Source of the DNA: Chroococcidiopsis sp. TS-821
GTDB lineage: Bacteria; Cyanobacteriota; Cyanobacteriia; Cyanobacteriales; Chroococcidiopsidaceae
Length of the DNA stretch: 46,368 nt
Assembly: GCF_002939305.1 (NCBI RefSeq)
Contig: NZ_MVDI01000017.1
Span: forward strand, 1-46,368
Direction: 5' to 3'
This document shows, one piece after another, positions 36,304 through 44,322 of this stretch. Position 1 is the first letter of the stretch. Every line of letters starts with the position of its first letter. The notes under the pieces were generated by a model. The model was not told the DNA's origin and made no database searches. It saw only the letters and a program-made list of their open reading frames with translations. The position numbers and the translations under genes are program-made.

Positions 36304-37017
36304 TCAAGCATCTTCTTCATAATCCATTAAAACTTGCACCCAGTGGGGCGGACGCGGAATCGAATTACCTAAGCGATCGAGGAGGAACCAAGATGCTAAG
36401 TGGACGACAAATAAATACACAATATTTTGCACAAAAACAAGCGCGATCGCGGCTGCTTCAATTAATAAAACACTTGGCTGTGCTAGCAATCCGAGTCGCA
36501 AAAAAGCCCATTCCGTGAATCTTGTTACTTGAGTGATTGTATAAACCCACAGATCTTCACCCGACAAAACGGATAATACCCAAAACCGAAAGAAAAAGCC
36601 GATGGTACCCAAAAGCGCACCTAAACTAATCGAAACGATCCAAGGTGCGCGACGATGCCATACCGCACCGAGCAATACACCCATCAGTGCAAACGGCATA
36701 ATATACAAAATACCGCGTGTTGGTCCTAAAAGTACTGATAGCAGCAATCCAGAAACAGTAGTTGCCATCCAAGCCGCCCTAGCACCCCAACGCAGGTAAA
36801 CTAATGCGATCGGTACCGGAAAGAAAATTCGCAACAACGGTCCTAGCGATAGATAGTAATTGATAAACCAAATTAAGCTTGCAGTACTCGCTAGAAACGC
36901 AGTTTCCACCATCTTTAACGGCGCAGCACTCTTGCTTTTTACGGCTAAAGGATGACTCACAGGTGTTTCTATATGTTTTGACGGGTATTCCTCGTTACGG
37001 CTGACGGAATCACTCAT
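36304..37017 (-). CDS. DUF2232 integral membrane protein
   Basis: The 237-residue protein has about six hydrophobic helices (for example TAFLASTASLIWFINYYLSL, ALVYLRWGARAAWMATTVSG, GILYIMPFALMGVLLGAVWH) after a polar N-terminus of about 35 residues. It fits the DUF2232 family of cyanobacterial membrane proteins, whose shape resembles substrate-binding S components of ECF vitamin transporters. With cobT directly downstream, a role in cobamide precursor uptake is a possible but untested inference. It starts with ATG at 37017. Confidence 0.7.
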   Translation of the reverse strand: MSDSVSRNEEYPSKHIETPVSHPLAVKSKSAAPLKMVETAFLASTASLIWFINYYLSLGPLLRIFFPVPIALVYLRWGARAAWMATTVSGLLLSVLLGPTRGILYIMPFALMGVLLGAVWHRRAPWIVSISLGALLGTIGFFFRFWVLSVLSGEDLWVYTITQVTRFTEWAFLRLGLLAQPSVLLIEAAAIALVFVQNIVYLFVVHLASWFLLDRLGNSIPRPPHWVQVLMDYEEDA

Positions 37018-37088
37018 GTAATTTTTTATGTAACAATAACTTTATCTTTATTAAGAATGGAAACTCAAGGCTTTAGCTTATCTGACGC

Positions 37089-37796
37089 CTACATTATTAG
37101 TCGTTCTAGCGCTTTGAAATCGGGGATAGAAAGTACTTGTTGTTGGCGCAGGATCAAGCCTTTTTTCTCTAATTTTGTCAAGACTCTTGTCACTGTTTCG
37201 CGGGCTAAGCCACTCAAGCTGCTCAATTCTCGATGCGGTAAGTTGGGAATTTGGATTCCGGCTTCATCTTGTATTCCTTGTCCTTCTGCTAAAAATAGCA
37301 GCGTGTCTGCGACGCGCGATACACTATCAGATTCGCGTAGCCGCAGACGGCGATTGACTTGACGTAAGCGCCGTGCCATAAGTTGCGATAATCGAATTCC
37401 TGCTAAAGGTTCGGTTTGAACTAAGGTAATAAAATCTTGCGCGGGCATACTGCCAATTGTCGTAGGAGTGAGTGTAATTGCATCCGTCGAGCGGGGCACT
37501 TCATCTAACGCTGCCATTTCACCGAAAATTTCTGCTTTGCCCAAAATATTAAGCGTGACTTCTTTGCCGTCGAGATTGTAGGTACGAATTTTGACCCAAC
37601 CTTCAAGAATAAAATAGACTGAATTTCCCCAATCATTTTCCAAAAGAATCACTTGATTGGCTGGATGCGTCCGCGTGACAAGATGCGCGATCGCTTTTTC
37701 CACAGCTGGTGCTGGCAATCCTTGAAAAAAAGGTGCCAAGTAGATTGATGGATTGACAGATGTAGGAGCATTGTGTTGATCATCCATAGATTGCAT
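37089..37796 (-). CDS. Crp/Fnr-family transcription regulator
   Basis: The 235-residue protein has an N-terminal cyclic-nucleotide-binding fold (NQVILLENDWGNSVYFILEG, FGEMAALDEVPRSTDAITLT) and a C-terminal winged HTH (LSSLSGLARETVTRVLTKLE). The R-S-T in EVPRSTDA corresponds to the phosphate-binding Arg-Ser of CRP, so cAMP binding is plausible. The frame continues upstream into surE, but the ATG at 37796 (MQSMDDQ) avoids overlap and gives the family's normal length. It follows surE by 49 bp on the same strand. It is not NtcA, whose HTH differs. Confidence 0.85.
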   Translation of the reverse strand: MQSMDDQHNAPTSVNPSIYLAPFFQGLPAPAVEKAIAHLVTRTHPANQVILLENDWGNSVYFILEGWVKIRTYNLDGKEVTLNILGKAEIFGEMAALDEVPRSTDAITLTPTTIGSMPAQDFITLVQTEPLAGIRLSQLMARRLRQVNRRLRLRESDSVSRVADTLLFLAEGQGIQDEAGIQIPNLPHRELSSLSGLARETVTRVLTKLEKKGLILRQQQVLSIPDFKALERLIM

Positions 37797-37845
37797 CTTA
37801 CGGGCGTCTTGCTGTGGATTTGCGTTTTGATGAAAGATCTGAAAA

Positions 37846-38523
37846 TCAAAGTTTGAGTTGCGTAACGGCGATGCGTCCTGAAAAGCAAACATCAACATCA
37901 GTGCCTGGAGTGCGATCGCGCAGGGCATACTCGCCTGCATAAAACAAATGATCTCCCTCCACACGATATTTTAATGGTAATGGTTGCGTACACGGTTCAC
38001 AAAACACGACCTCTGGATCGGGGTCTCCTGGCTCTAAGTGTGGTAAGTTGACATTCCAAAACGTTCCTGACGCCAATGGGCGTTGCAGAAGATCCGCCAG
38101 CACATTTGCTGTCCAGCGCGCGGCAACATCCCAATCAACATTTCTTTTGCCTTTACGATAATGCGAAATCGCAATGCCTGGAACTCGGTGAAATGCCGCT
38201 TCTCTCACTGCTGCTACTGTTCCTGAAATATAAGTATCTGCCCCCATGTTACCCCCTGCATTTATGCCTGATAAGACAAGCTTGACATCGTCAAAAAGAT
38301 GCGATATTGCTACGCGAACACAATCAGCAGGAGTGCCCGCGATCGCATATTCGGCTTGCGAGCGTTTCTCAATATGAATTGGCTGCGTTGTTGTCACTTG
38401 ATGAGCGCAACCAGAGAGATGCGCTTTCGGTGCAACAATGACACCCTGACCATTCACCGCTTTGAGCAAAGCGCGAATTCCAGGAGCATCAACACCGTCG
38501 TCGTTTGTCAGAACTAAAGTCAT
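37846..38523 (-). CDS. surE: 5'/3'-nucleotidase SurE
   Basis: The 225-residue metal-dependent phosphatase acts on nucleoside monophosphates and helps stationary-phase survival. Metal ligands are visible: D8 and D9 in LTNDDG, S37 in APKAHLSG and N88 in LSGINAGGN. Further family motifs are IAGTPADCVRVA and YISGTVAAVREA. It starts with ATG at 38523 and is followed by the crp-like gene in what is probably one unit. Confidence 0.94.
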   Translation of the reverse strand: MTLVLTNDDGVDAPGIRALLKAVNGQGVIVAPKAHLSGCAHQVTTTQPIHIEKRSQAEYAIAGTPADCVRVAISHLFDDVKLVLSGINAGGNMGADTYISGTVAAVREAAFHRVPGIAISHYRKGKRNVDWDVAARWTANVLADLLQRPLASGTFWNVNLPHLEPGDPDPEVVFCEPCTQPLPLKYRVEGDHLFYAGEYALRDRTPGTDVDVCFSGRIAVTQLKL

Positions 38524-38878
38524 ATTTAAGAGAGGACAGAGTCAGGGAAAAGTTTAGTTTTTTAGGGTTGCGATTGAATATTAACTTTTTGTTGAGCAGG
38601 TGCATTGGTAGTATCTCAACGATTTTTGATGATTAATGCAAGATCTGAGCAATCAAATTTCTATTCTCCAAGATCCAACCTTTGACCTCTGACCCCTTTC
38701 CTTGCGGTAGTATTTTGGGATAAAAGCATTTAGTAGTTGGTGAATAGCTTAAATAAAACATATAAACTCGCTCAGGGAGAACTACCTGCGTTTAAATTTA
38801 GTTTATGTCAGCCTTCGTTTAAGCTAAAGGCTAACAGCTAATTGCTTTTTTGATTCGTCGTCTATCGGTTTAGTTCCG
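38524..38878. other. Intergenic region between surE and psb32
   Basis: This 355-bp divergent gap holds a TGACC-type repeat at about 38671-38700 (caacctttgacctctgaccc). A psb32 promoter probably lies in the AT-rich stretch after 38740. No gene or RNA was recognised. Confidence 0.4.
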
Positions 38879-39592
38879 ATGAAACTCCTCAATTCATTTT
38901 TTAATCGAATAAAATATTTACCGCGTTTGGTAGTACTACTCGTATTGATGTTGCTCGCATCGACGCTATGGATAGCGCCAGTAAAAGCCACTGGTGTCTA
39001 TCAAATGCCACAAGTTAGCGCAGGCGATCGCACTTGGGTAATTGACCAAGCCGAAGTGATCAGCCGTATTAATGAAGGCAAAATTGGTAGCGCTTTGGAA
39101 AACTTAGCAAAAAACACAGGCAACGAAGTTCGATTTGTCACTATTCGCCGTTTAGACTATGGGGAAACCATCGATAGCTTTACACAAAAGTTATTCACCA
39201 AATGGTTCCCAACTCCAGAAACGCAAGCAAATCAAACCTTACTGGTGATTGATACGCTCACTAACAACACAGCCATCCGTACTGGTGACAAAGTTAAGAC
39301 TTTGTTATCAAATGATACGGCTCAAAGTGTGGTGACAGAAACCGTGCCAGCACCGCTGCGCGAAGGTGAAAAATATAACCAAGCCCTCTTAGATGCAAGC
39401 GATCGCCTAGTTGCTGTTTTGTCTGGCAAAGAAGATCCAGGTCCCCCCCAAGTTGCTCAAACAGTAAGTGTTGCAGGAACATTCAAAGCTAAAGACGAAA
39501 CCGATACAGGTAATGCAACAATCTGGGTTGTTGGTTTATTAATTGCTGCAACAGTTATTCCTATGGCAACTTACTACTTATATGTCCGGTAG
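38879..39592 (+). CDS. psb32: Photosystem II repair protein Psb32 (TPM domain)
   Basis: The 237-residue protein has an N-terminal membrane/signal segment (LVVLLVLMLLASTLWIAPVKA), a TPM domain (about 50-185: WVIDQAEVISRINEGKIGSA, GNEVRFVTIRRLDYGETIDS, TLLVIDTLTNNTAIRTGD) and a C-terminal membrane helix (IWVVGLLIAATVIPMATYYL). Psb32 is a thylakoid protein that protects photosystem II from photodamage and speeds its repair. Length and topology agree. A small conserved gene converges from downstream. Confidence 0.87.
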   Translation: MKLLNSFFNRIKYLPRLVVLLVLMLLASTLWIAPVKATGVYQMPQVSAGDRTWVIDQAEVISRINEGKIGSALENLAKNTGNEVRFVTIRRLDYGETIDSFTQKLFTKWFPTPETQANQTLLVIDTLTNNTAIRTGDKVKTLLSNDTAQSVVTETVPAPLREGEKYNQALLDASDRLVAVLSGKEDPGPPQVAQTVSVAGTFKAKDETDTGNATIWVVGLLIAATVIPMATYYLYVR

Positions 39593-39609
39593 TTAGCAAT
39601 GAGCGCGGG

Positions 39610-39993
39610 CTAATCCTGAATATATTCTTGCCCAGATACTAAAGCATTCTCAGCCCGCACAAACTCGCGACCAAGATAAGCCGCATGGTCTAACCGAGTC
39701 ACTGGACAAGGCTGAGTTTGCTCTAAAATTTTGACACAAAGCTCTTTTGCGGTTCTACCAGAGTAAACTGTCGTGTGAGTTCGTTCGACTTTACCGCGTG
39801 CGGGAATCACTTTTCCTGTTTCTGGGTCAACCGCTAAACCGCGATCGTCGATAACGTTCGTAAAATGTTTAGCACAAATTAATTGAGCTTCGCGGTCAAG
39901 ATAAATAATAAAGTATCCTGATGGGTCAAGGTCAATGTGACGCTGCGAAAGTTTGTTGTCGATTGCTGCTAAAGATTCAATCGTTTGATTCAT
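39610..39993 (-). CDS. DUF4346-like conserved hypothetical protein
   Basis: The 127-residue protein has stretches such as LDPSGYFIIYLDREAQLICA, KHFTNVIDDRGLAVDPETGK and HTTVYSGRTAKELCVKIL. It resembles the DUF4346 family, though I am not certain. No catalytic motif is clear; three Cys are spaced along the protein without a binding pattern. It ends 17 bp from psb32 in the convergent direction. Confidence 0.65.
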   Translation of the reverse strand: MNQTIESLAAIDNKLSQRHIDLDPSGYFIIYLDREAQLICAKHFTNVIDDRGLAVDPETGKVIPARGKVERTHTTVYSGRTAKELCVKILEQTQPCPVTRLDHAAYLGREFVRAENALVSGQEYIQD

Positions 39994-40134
39994 CGTTTGT
40001 TAACTGCTTTACCAATTTTTTACCCTATAACCAGTGTAATTCTTCTCTCTTTTTCTGTTACGACTGACGCAGTCTTAGCGTTTTCATCAGAAATATTCAT
40101 CACAGCTTGGTAAGGGGTTTGTACGCGAGACAAG

Positions 40135-40860
40135 TTAGAGTTGGCGATCGCTTAGTGATTGCTTCAATTCCTCTACAAACGCCGCGTGTACTGATGAGTG
40201 CAATCCCTCCTGCACCACCGCCAGCACTCTTGCCATATCGCTAGCCAGCAACGATTCAACCGCCAACCATAGTCCTGGAAATACCTTACTTTGAATGATG
40301 CCAGTTGCATCTGGTTGCTGTAAGATATACTCTCCATCCTGTAGCACGAACCAATCTATTTTTTGGTCTAGCACTTGCCAAACAATATATTCTTGAACGC
40401 CATTGCGGCGATAAACAGTTTTCTTATCATATAAATCATAAGCTGCACTACTAGCAGCAACTTCGGCAATGAGTTCGGGTGCGCCTTCGATATAGCCATC
40501 GTTGCTTAAGCGCGATTGCCCCCCTGCGGCTGCGTCAATCAAAAGCACAGCATCAGGTTGAGGTTCATTATCTAAATCAAGCCGCACTGTGGGATTATCC
40601 CCCATCATTACCCCAGGGGTAAAAGCTTCATAAATTCCTAGCCAGGTGATGAGGTGCCCGTGAGGTCTAGCATGAGGTTCAAATCTTAGCGGCGATGGCA
40701 AGTAAACAACTCCTTCAATCAGTTCAGCTTTTTTCAAGTGTGGCATGGCATGATAGCGCCGCTCAAATTCGTACCGAGTGAGGCGATCGCCACTTTCAAG
40801 CGGTGGCAGGTTCTGTGTAGAACTTGATTGAAGGTAGGATAATTTTTTTACCATCATCAC
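40135..40860 (-). CDS. Uma2-family putative endonuclease (DUF820)
   Basis: The 241-residue protein belongs to the Uma2/DUF820 group of PD-(D/E)XK-fold proteins, which is greatly expanded in cyanobacteria. Visible elements are ELIEGVVYLPSPLR, EPQPDAVLLID (metal Asp), APELIAEVAASSAAYDLYDK (Glu and Lys of the core) and YRRNGVQEYIVWQ. The biological role is unknown; nuclease activity is predicted from fold only. It stands alone between gaps. Confidence 0.88.
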   Translation of the reverse strand: MMMVKKLSYLQSSSTQNLPPLESGDRLTRYEFERRYHAMPHLKKAELIEGVVYLPSPLRFEPHARPHGHLITWLGIYEAFTPGVMMGDNPTVRLDLDNEPQPDAVLLIDAAAGGQSRLSNDGYIEGAPELIAEVAASSAAYDLYDKKTVYRRNGVQEYIVWQVLDQKIDWFVLQDGEYILQQPDATGIIQSKVFPGLWLAVESLLASDMARVLAVVQEGLHSSVHAAFVEELKQSLSDRQL

Positions 40861-41217
40861 ATCCTCAGCACTGCTGGATACCGTTTACTGTAGCAAATTT
40901 CAGTTTGAGAGCTACCGCGTTTTCTATCGTTAAGTATTGCAATAAATCACAATTCTCCAGTTTTTTATGAGATCCTCCACACCAGGCTCTAGATACCGTA
41001 AAAACACTTTAATAGCAGTAAAAAATTAAATACATACTATTGTATAAACCAAATTTTGCAGCCATTAAGGTTTCAATCAAGTTTCCACTCATGCATCAAC
41101 TACAAAACGTAGCGTTATTCGTTGGGGTAGCAGCTACAGTTACTATGACTGCTTTTGAACATTCAAACACCATGCAATTAGTGAAATACTCTTCATCAGG
41201 GAGAACCAATATTGAAA
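40861..41217. other. Intergenic region, no supported gene
   Basis: This 357-bp gap includes an AT-rich stretch at about 41005-41050 and a short plus-strand frame from 41091 with a hydrophobic start that runs into the convergent DUF3365 gene. No confident gene. It marks the left border of the accessory block. Confidence 0.4.
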
Positions 41218-41880
41218 TTATGGATTGGTTGCATCTTGGAGTGCCTGCTTCACGTCATCGGGAATGAATACAGAGTACATTCCGCGCAGATCGCCCACAT
41301 CAAAGTTGTAGGCTAAATCTTGAGGATAGTTGTCTTTGACAAACTGAGGACGACTCTCTTTCAATCCATGACAGGCTAAACAGCTTGCTTCCACATCAAT
41401 GCGGCGGTAATAGCGAGTTCCCAGTTGCCCATCTATCGTTTCTCGATCCCAAAATCCAACGAGATCGGGTTCGCGTTCAAATTTTGCTAATGCAATCTGA
41501 GCGTGTAAGTTATCAGGAGCATGGGCGGGGTTGCGATATTTCTTTGCAATCTGCTTTACCTGCCAACCATTCTCATGACTTAGTTGCATCGCCCGCATTC
41601 CCACCGGACGACAGACTTCCTTCATGGTTTGCATCGTTGGTTCTTCTATACGCCCTTCCAGAGAAGCGGCTAACCCAGAGCGCATTGCATCCAGATTTTC
41701 AATTTCCTGAACCGCGCGGGATAATTCACTCGGATTCGGAATATTGGGAGCGGCTAGCGCCATTGCAGGTTTCCAACTGAACAGCAACACACTGAAACTG
41801 AGCGTAAGAACCAGCTTGAGAATATGGCTAATCGCACGCTGATGAAAGTTTTGTATCACTTCCTGAATCGGCTTTAACAT
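41218..41880 (-). CDS. DUF3365 c-type heme protein (Tll0287-like), exported
   Basis: The 220-residue protein has a signal/anchor segment (ISHILKLVLTLSFSVLLFSW) and a DUF3365 domain with one c-type heme site C167-LAC-H171. A preceding cysteine, C90 in KEVCRPVGM, may be the sixth heme ligand, as in Tll0287 of Thermosynechococcus, where Cys/His ligation was described. A redox or gas/sulfur-sensing function is inferred. The ATG at 41880 has a good ribosome-binding site (aggag, 6 bases away); the frame is open upstream but that part overlaps arsR. It lies downstream of arsR on the same strand and overlaps its end by 53 bp. Confidence 0.82.
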   Translation of the reverse strand: MLKPIQEVIQNFHQRAISHILKLVLTLSFSVLLFSWKPAMALAAPNIPNPSELSRAVQEIENLDAMRSGLAASLEGRIEEPTMQTMKEVCRPVGMRAMQLSHENGWQVKQIAKKYRNPAHAPDNLHAQIALAKFEREPDLVGFWDRETIDGQLGTRYYRRIDVEASCLACHGLKESRPQFVKDNYPQDLAYNFDVGDLRGMYSVFIPDDVKQALQDATNP

Positions 41881-42184
41881 GAGGTTCTCCTGATTCATTG
41901 CAAGCAGTTTTTGTACAACGCCAACAGCTGAGAATTTGCGGATCGATCGCGCGATAGTAGTGGTAGTAGCTCCTTTGCTCGCAGGCGATCGCCCCAATTT
42001 CGCGCAGTACTCGCAAGTGTTTGGAAACATTGGACTGTTTGTAGCCTGTGCGATCGCAAATGTCTTGGACGCTCAATTCTTGTTCTCCCAGCACTGCCAG
42101 AATGCGCAGACGAGTCGGATCAGACATCACCCGAAACCGATCCGCCATTTGTTCCAGTCGTTTTAGGTTCTTTGTCCAATCCAT
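41828..42184 (-). CDS. ArsR/SmtB-family transcription repressor
   Basis: The 118-residue protein has an ArsR winged HTH: FRVMSDPTRLRILAVL, then ELSVQDICDRTGYKQSNVSK and HLRVL. The classical ELCVCDL metal motif is replaced by ELSVQDIC, so a thiol-redox or sulfide sensor is possible. The ATG at 42184 is preceded by gagga; an ATG at 42211 lacks a ribosome-binding site. The final 25-30 residues after DPQILSC are Cys/Ser-rich and unlike the family; a one-base frameshift would end the protein at about 41895 instead. An SQR-like fragment ends 10 bp upstream on the same strand. Confidence 0.83.
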   Translation of the reverse strand: MDWTKNLKRLEQMADRFRVMSDPTRLRILAVLGEQELSVQDICDRTGYKQSNVSKHLRVLREIGAIACEQRSYYHYYRAIDPQILSCWRCTKTACNESGEPHVKADSGSDTKLSSACD

Positions 42185-42194
42185 TGGAGTTTCC

Positions 42195-42497
42195 TCAATA
42201 AGGGATTTCATGCAGGCGATCGCTTGACGATGAGACAGAAGTCGGCTCTACCAGTGACAACCCAACGCCTCTCAGGGCAAGCCGCTCAAACCAGGGAACA
42301 GCCGCACCCAAGCGCATCTTGGTAAGAAAATATTGCTCAAACGCGGTTTTTGCCCACCCTACCCAAGCTCCTTGCAGCGCGATCGCCCGTCGCCGCTTGC
42401 CTGTTGCCGGATCGGGCAGCACTGGCTCACTCAGATTGTAGAGAGATTCATTGAATACCGAGGTGAGGACAACCCAGCTTTTTAATTTATTATATAG
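42195..42497 (-). pseudogene. C-terminal fragment resembling sulfide:quinone oxidoreductase
   Basis: An open frame of about 100 codons without a convincing start runs from a stop at 42498 to 42195. Its central part, GAWVGWAKTAFEQYFLTKMR then PWFERLALRGVGL, resembles the C-terminal membrane-binding helices of SQR, as I recall the pattern W-AK-FE-YFL-KMR. The FAD- and NAD-type domains (about 330 residues) are absent, and sequence upstream is promoter-like, so this is a truncated remnant left by a deletion. It ends 10 bp before arsR, matching the pairing of sqr and arsR-type genes in other cyanobacteria. SQR identity is by eye only. Confidence 0.5.
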
Positions 42498-42503
42498 CTA
42501 TAC
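42490..42503. promoter_or_regulatory. Shared motif TTATATAGNWATAC, copy 1
   Basis: TTATATAGCTATAC lies upstream of the SQR-like fragment and arsR; a close copy is at 43412. It overlaps the palindrome TATAGCTATA and is followed by ACGGTA/TACCGT arms (42502-42507 and 42517-42522). It may be the ArsR operator. Confidence 0.4.
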
Positions 42504-42640
42504 GGTAGTATAAAATTACCGTCAAACACTAACTTGATAAATAAATTAATACAACAAATTACATCATTACTTAAACATCAGTTTCAGGCAGGAACTGTGC
42601 ACATTCCTGCCTGCAAACGTTTAACTCAAAGACAGTTAAC

Positions 42641-43303
42641 CTAAAGCTGCTTCTTGCAAAAATACCAATCTACGCAGTCATACCCCTCAGACAAACGGGC
42701 GGTTGCTGCCTCAACGGTCTTGGGAGGGGGTACAATCACTGCCTCACCTGGTTGCCAACCTTCCGGCGTTGCAACTCCATTGCGATCGCTGGTTTGCAGT
42801 GCTTTCACCAGTCTGAGAAACTCAGGAATGGAGCGACCGTTGGTCATGGGATAGTACACCATTGCTCGCAAAATTCCCTTGTCATCAATGATGAAGGTTG
42901 CCCGAACCGCAGAGGTATCACTTGCTCCAGGCTGAATCATACCGTAGGCGTGAGCTACCTTCATCGACAGGTCTTCGATGATTGGAAAAGGAATCGACAC
43001 TCCAAATTTTGCCTGAATATTTTGCACCCATGCCAGATGGGCATAGTTGCTATCGATCGACAAACCAATCAATTCACAGTTTAATGCCTTGAACTCCTCA
43101 TAGTGCTTAGCAAATGCAATAAATTCTGTGGTGCAAACGGGCGTGAAGTCAGCAGGATGGGAAAACAGGATTAGCCATTTCCCCTCATAGTCAGATAGCT
43201 TTTTTACTCCATGCGTAGTGTTTGCCTCAAAGGCAGGCGCAGGTTCGTTAAGCCGAGGCATCGCCATTGGAGTCAACGTCGAAGCGGTTTCCATCGTCTG
43301 CAT
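42641..43303 (-). CDS. Archaeal-type three-Cys peroxiredoxin (Prx6 subfamily)
   Basis: The 220-residue thiol peroxidase has peroxidatic Cys57 in FTPVCTTE and a C-terminal pair C210 and C216 in YDCVDWYFC, the same pattern as in Aeropyrum ApTPx (C50, C207, C213). The long C-terminal domain (KTVEAATARLSEGYDCVDWY) defines this subgroup. It reduces peroxide with thiols such as thioredoxin. It differs from the usual cyanobacterial 2-Cys Prx, and the pattern suggests horizontal transfer. The promoter region to the divergent methyltransferase gene contains the shared TTATATAG motif. An aggaga-like ribosome-binding site precedes the start; the second ATG (M4) is an alternative. Confidence 0.9.
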   Translation of the reverse strand: MQTMETASTLTPMAMPRLNEPAPAFEANTTHGVKKLSDYEGKWLILFSHPADFTPVCTTEFIAFAKHYEEFKALNCELIGLSIDSNYAHLAWVQNIQAKFGVSIPFPIIEDLSMKVAHAYGMIQPGASDTSAVRATFIIDDKGILRAMVYYPMTNGRSIPEFLRLVKALQTSDRNGVATPEGWQPGEAVIVPPPKTVEAATARLSEGYDCVDWYFCKKQL

Positions 43304-43411
43304 ACAATATCTCCCAATTTAAATTTGTCATCTTTACTTCAAGTCAAAGCCAAGTATGACAGGCAGAAAATTTTTGTAAGTCAAAAGCATAACGAGTTTG
43401 ACTTAACATCA

Positions 43412-43425
43412 TTATATAGTAATAC
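43412..43425. promoter_or_regulatory. Shared motif TTATATAGNWATAC, copy 2
   Basis: TTATATAGTAATAC matches copy 1 at 12 of 14 positions. It overlaps the perfect 5-1-5 palindrome TAGTAATACTA (43417-43427), flanked by ATCATT and AATGAT arms. It lies between the divergent prx and methyltransferase genes and could control both. Confidence 0.4.
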
Positions 43426-43526
43426 TACTAAATGATCAATTAACCTAAAAATGCTTAAAGTAGAGGTAGTTTTTAACCAAGTGCTGTTAAATCACTAAGC
43501 ATTTATTAGTCTTCTATAGAACAAGC

Positions 43527-44234
43527 ATGCTTATGAAGGGTTTATTTCTGCAAAATTGGCATAAAAAATTATTTGCCTGGGGCATGGCAAAAGCTAACAA
43601 TGCTGACGATCGGGCAATCAAGCTACACGACTGTCAGGACTATGAGACAATGGCAGACTTGAAGCGATCGCTCCTTAGCCATCTGCAAGGCAACGTTTTA
43701 GAAATTGGACCCGGTGCAGGGGCAAATCTCTCCTATTACTCACCAGCTATTCACTGGATTGGGGTAGAACCTAACCCCTATATGCACCCTTACATTCATC
43801 AAGAAGCAGACCGTCATGGGCTTACAGCGATCGAGTTATACGGAGGACGGGCTGAGACATTACCCGTTGCAGACAACAGCATTGATACGGTAGTCAGCAC
43901 CTATGTTCTTTGCTCGGTAACTGACATTGACGCAGCCTTGAAGGACATTCAACGAGTGCTGAAACCTGGTGGAACCTTTGTCTTCATTGAACACGTTGCA
44001 GCTCCAGAAAATACTTGCAAGCGCACCGTTCAAGATGGCGTCACTCCTGTCTGGAAAACCGTATTTGACCACTGTCACCCAAACCGAGAAACCTGGTTGT
44101 ATCTTGAGAACGCTGGATTTGAATCAATTCATTATCAATCGTTTCGCCTATCTATTCCTGTTGTCAGTCCGCACATTGCTGGAATTGCAACGCAAAAATC
44201 AGATAAGACTGAGATAAGGCTGGAAAGCTGCTAA
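43527..44234 (+). CDS. Class I SAM methyltransferase, METTL7-like
   Basis: The 235-residue protein has the SAM-binding motif LEIGPGAGAN (58-67) and acidic E81 (GVEPNPYM). The middle and C-terminal parts match the pattern I recall of animal METTL7/TMT1 thiol methyltransferases: TVVSTYVLCSV, RVLKPGGTFVFIEHVAA, PVWKTVFDHCHPNRETW and VSPHIAGIA. Those enzymes methylate hydrogen sulfide and small thiols. A thiol/sulfide substrate here is therefore attractive given the neighbouring SQR-like, rhodanese and peroxiredoxin genes, but it is inference; many family members are annotated only as UbiE-like. ATG 43527 is used; ATG 43533 is the alternative. Confidence 0.82.
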   Translation: MLMKGLFLQNWHKKLFAWGMAKANNADDRAIKLHDCQDYETMADLKRSLLSHLQGNVLEIGPGAGANLSYYSPAIHWIGVEPNPYMHPYIHQEADRHGLTAIELYGGRAETLPVADNSIDTVVSTYVLCSVTDIDAALKDIQRVLKPGGTFVFIEHVAAPENTCKRTVQDGVTPVWKTVFDHCHPNRETWLYLENAGFESIHYQSFRLSIPVVSPHIAGIATQKSDKTEIRLESC

Positions 44235-44322
44235 ACCTTCTAAACGCATCTGAAGATATCTCCAAGTAGCAGCTTTTGTAATCTCCTTAATCAATTTGGA
44301 GATTTATTGGGAGATTTCAGCT

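Noticed and set aside
37797-37964. Longer N-terminus for the Crp-like protein reaching into surE
   Set aside because: It would overlap surE by about 120 bp and add 56 residues unlike the family; the ATG at 37796 gives normal length.
41040-41267. 75-codon plus-strand ORF with a hydrophobic start
   Set aside because: It runs 50 bp into the convergent DUF3365 gene and has no ribosome-binding site; a fragment of a lost small membrane protein is possible but cannot be supported.
41881-42030. Longer N-terminus for the DUF3365 protein
   Set aside because: This part lies within arsR in another frame; the ATG at 41880 has a good ribosome-binding site directly before a signal segment.
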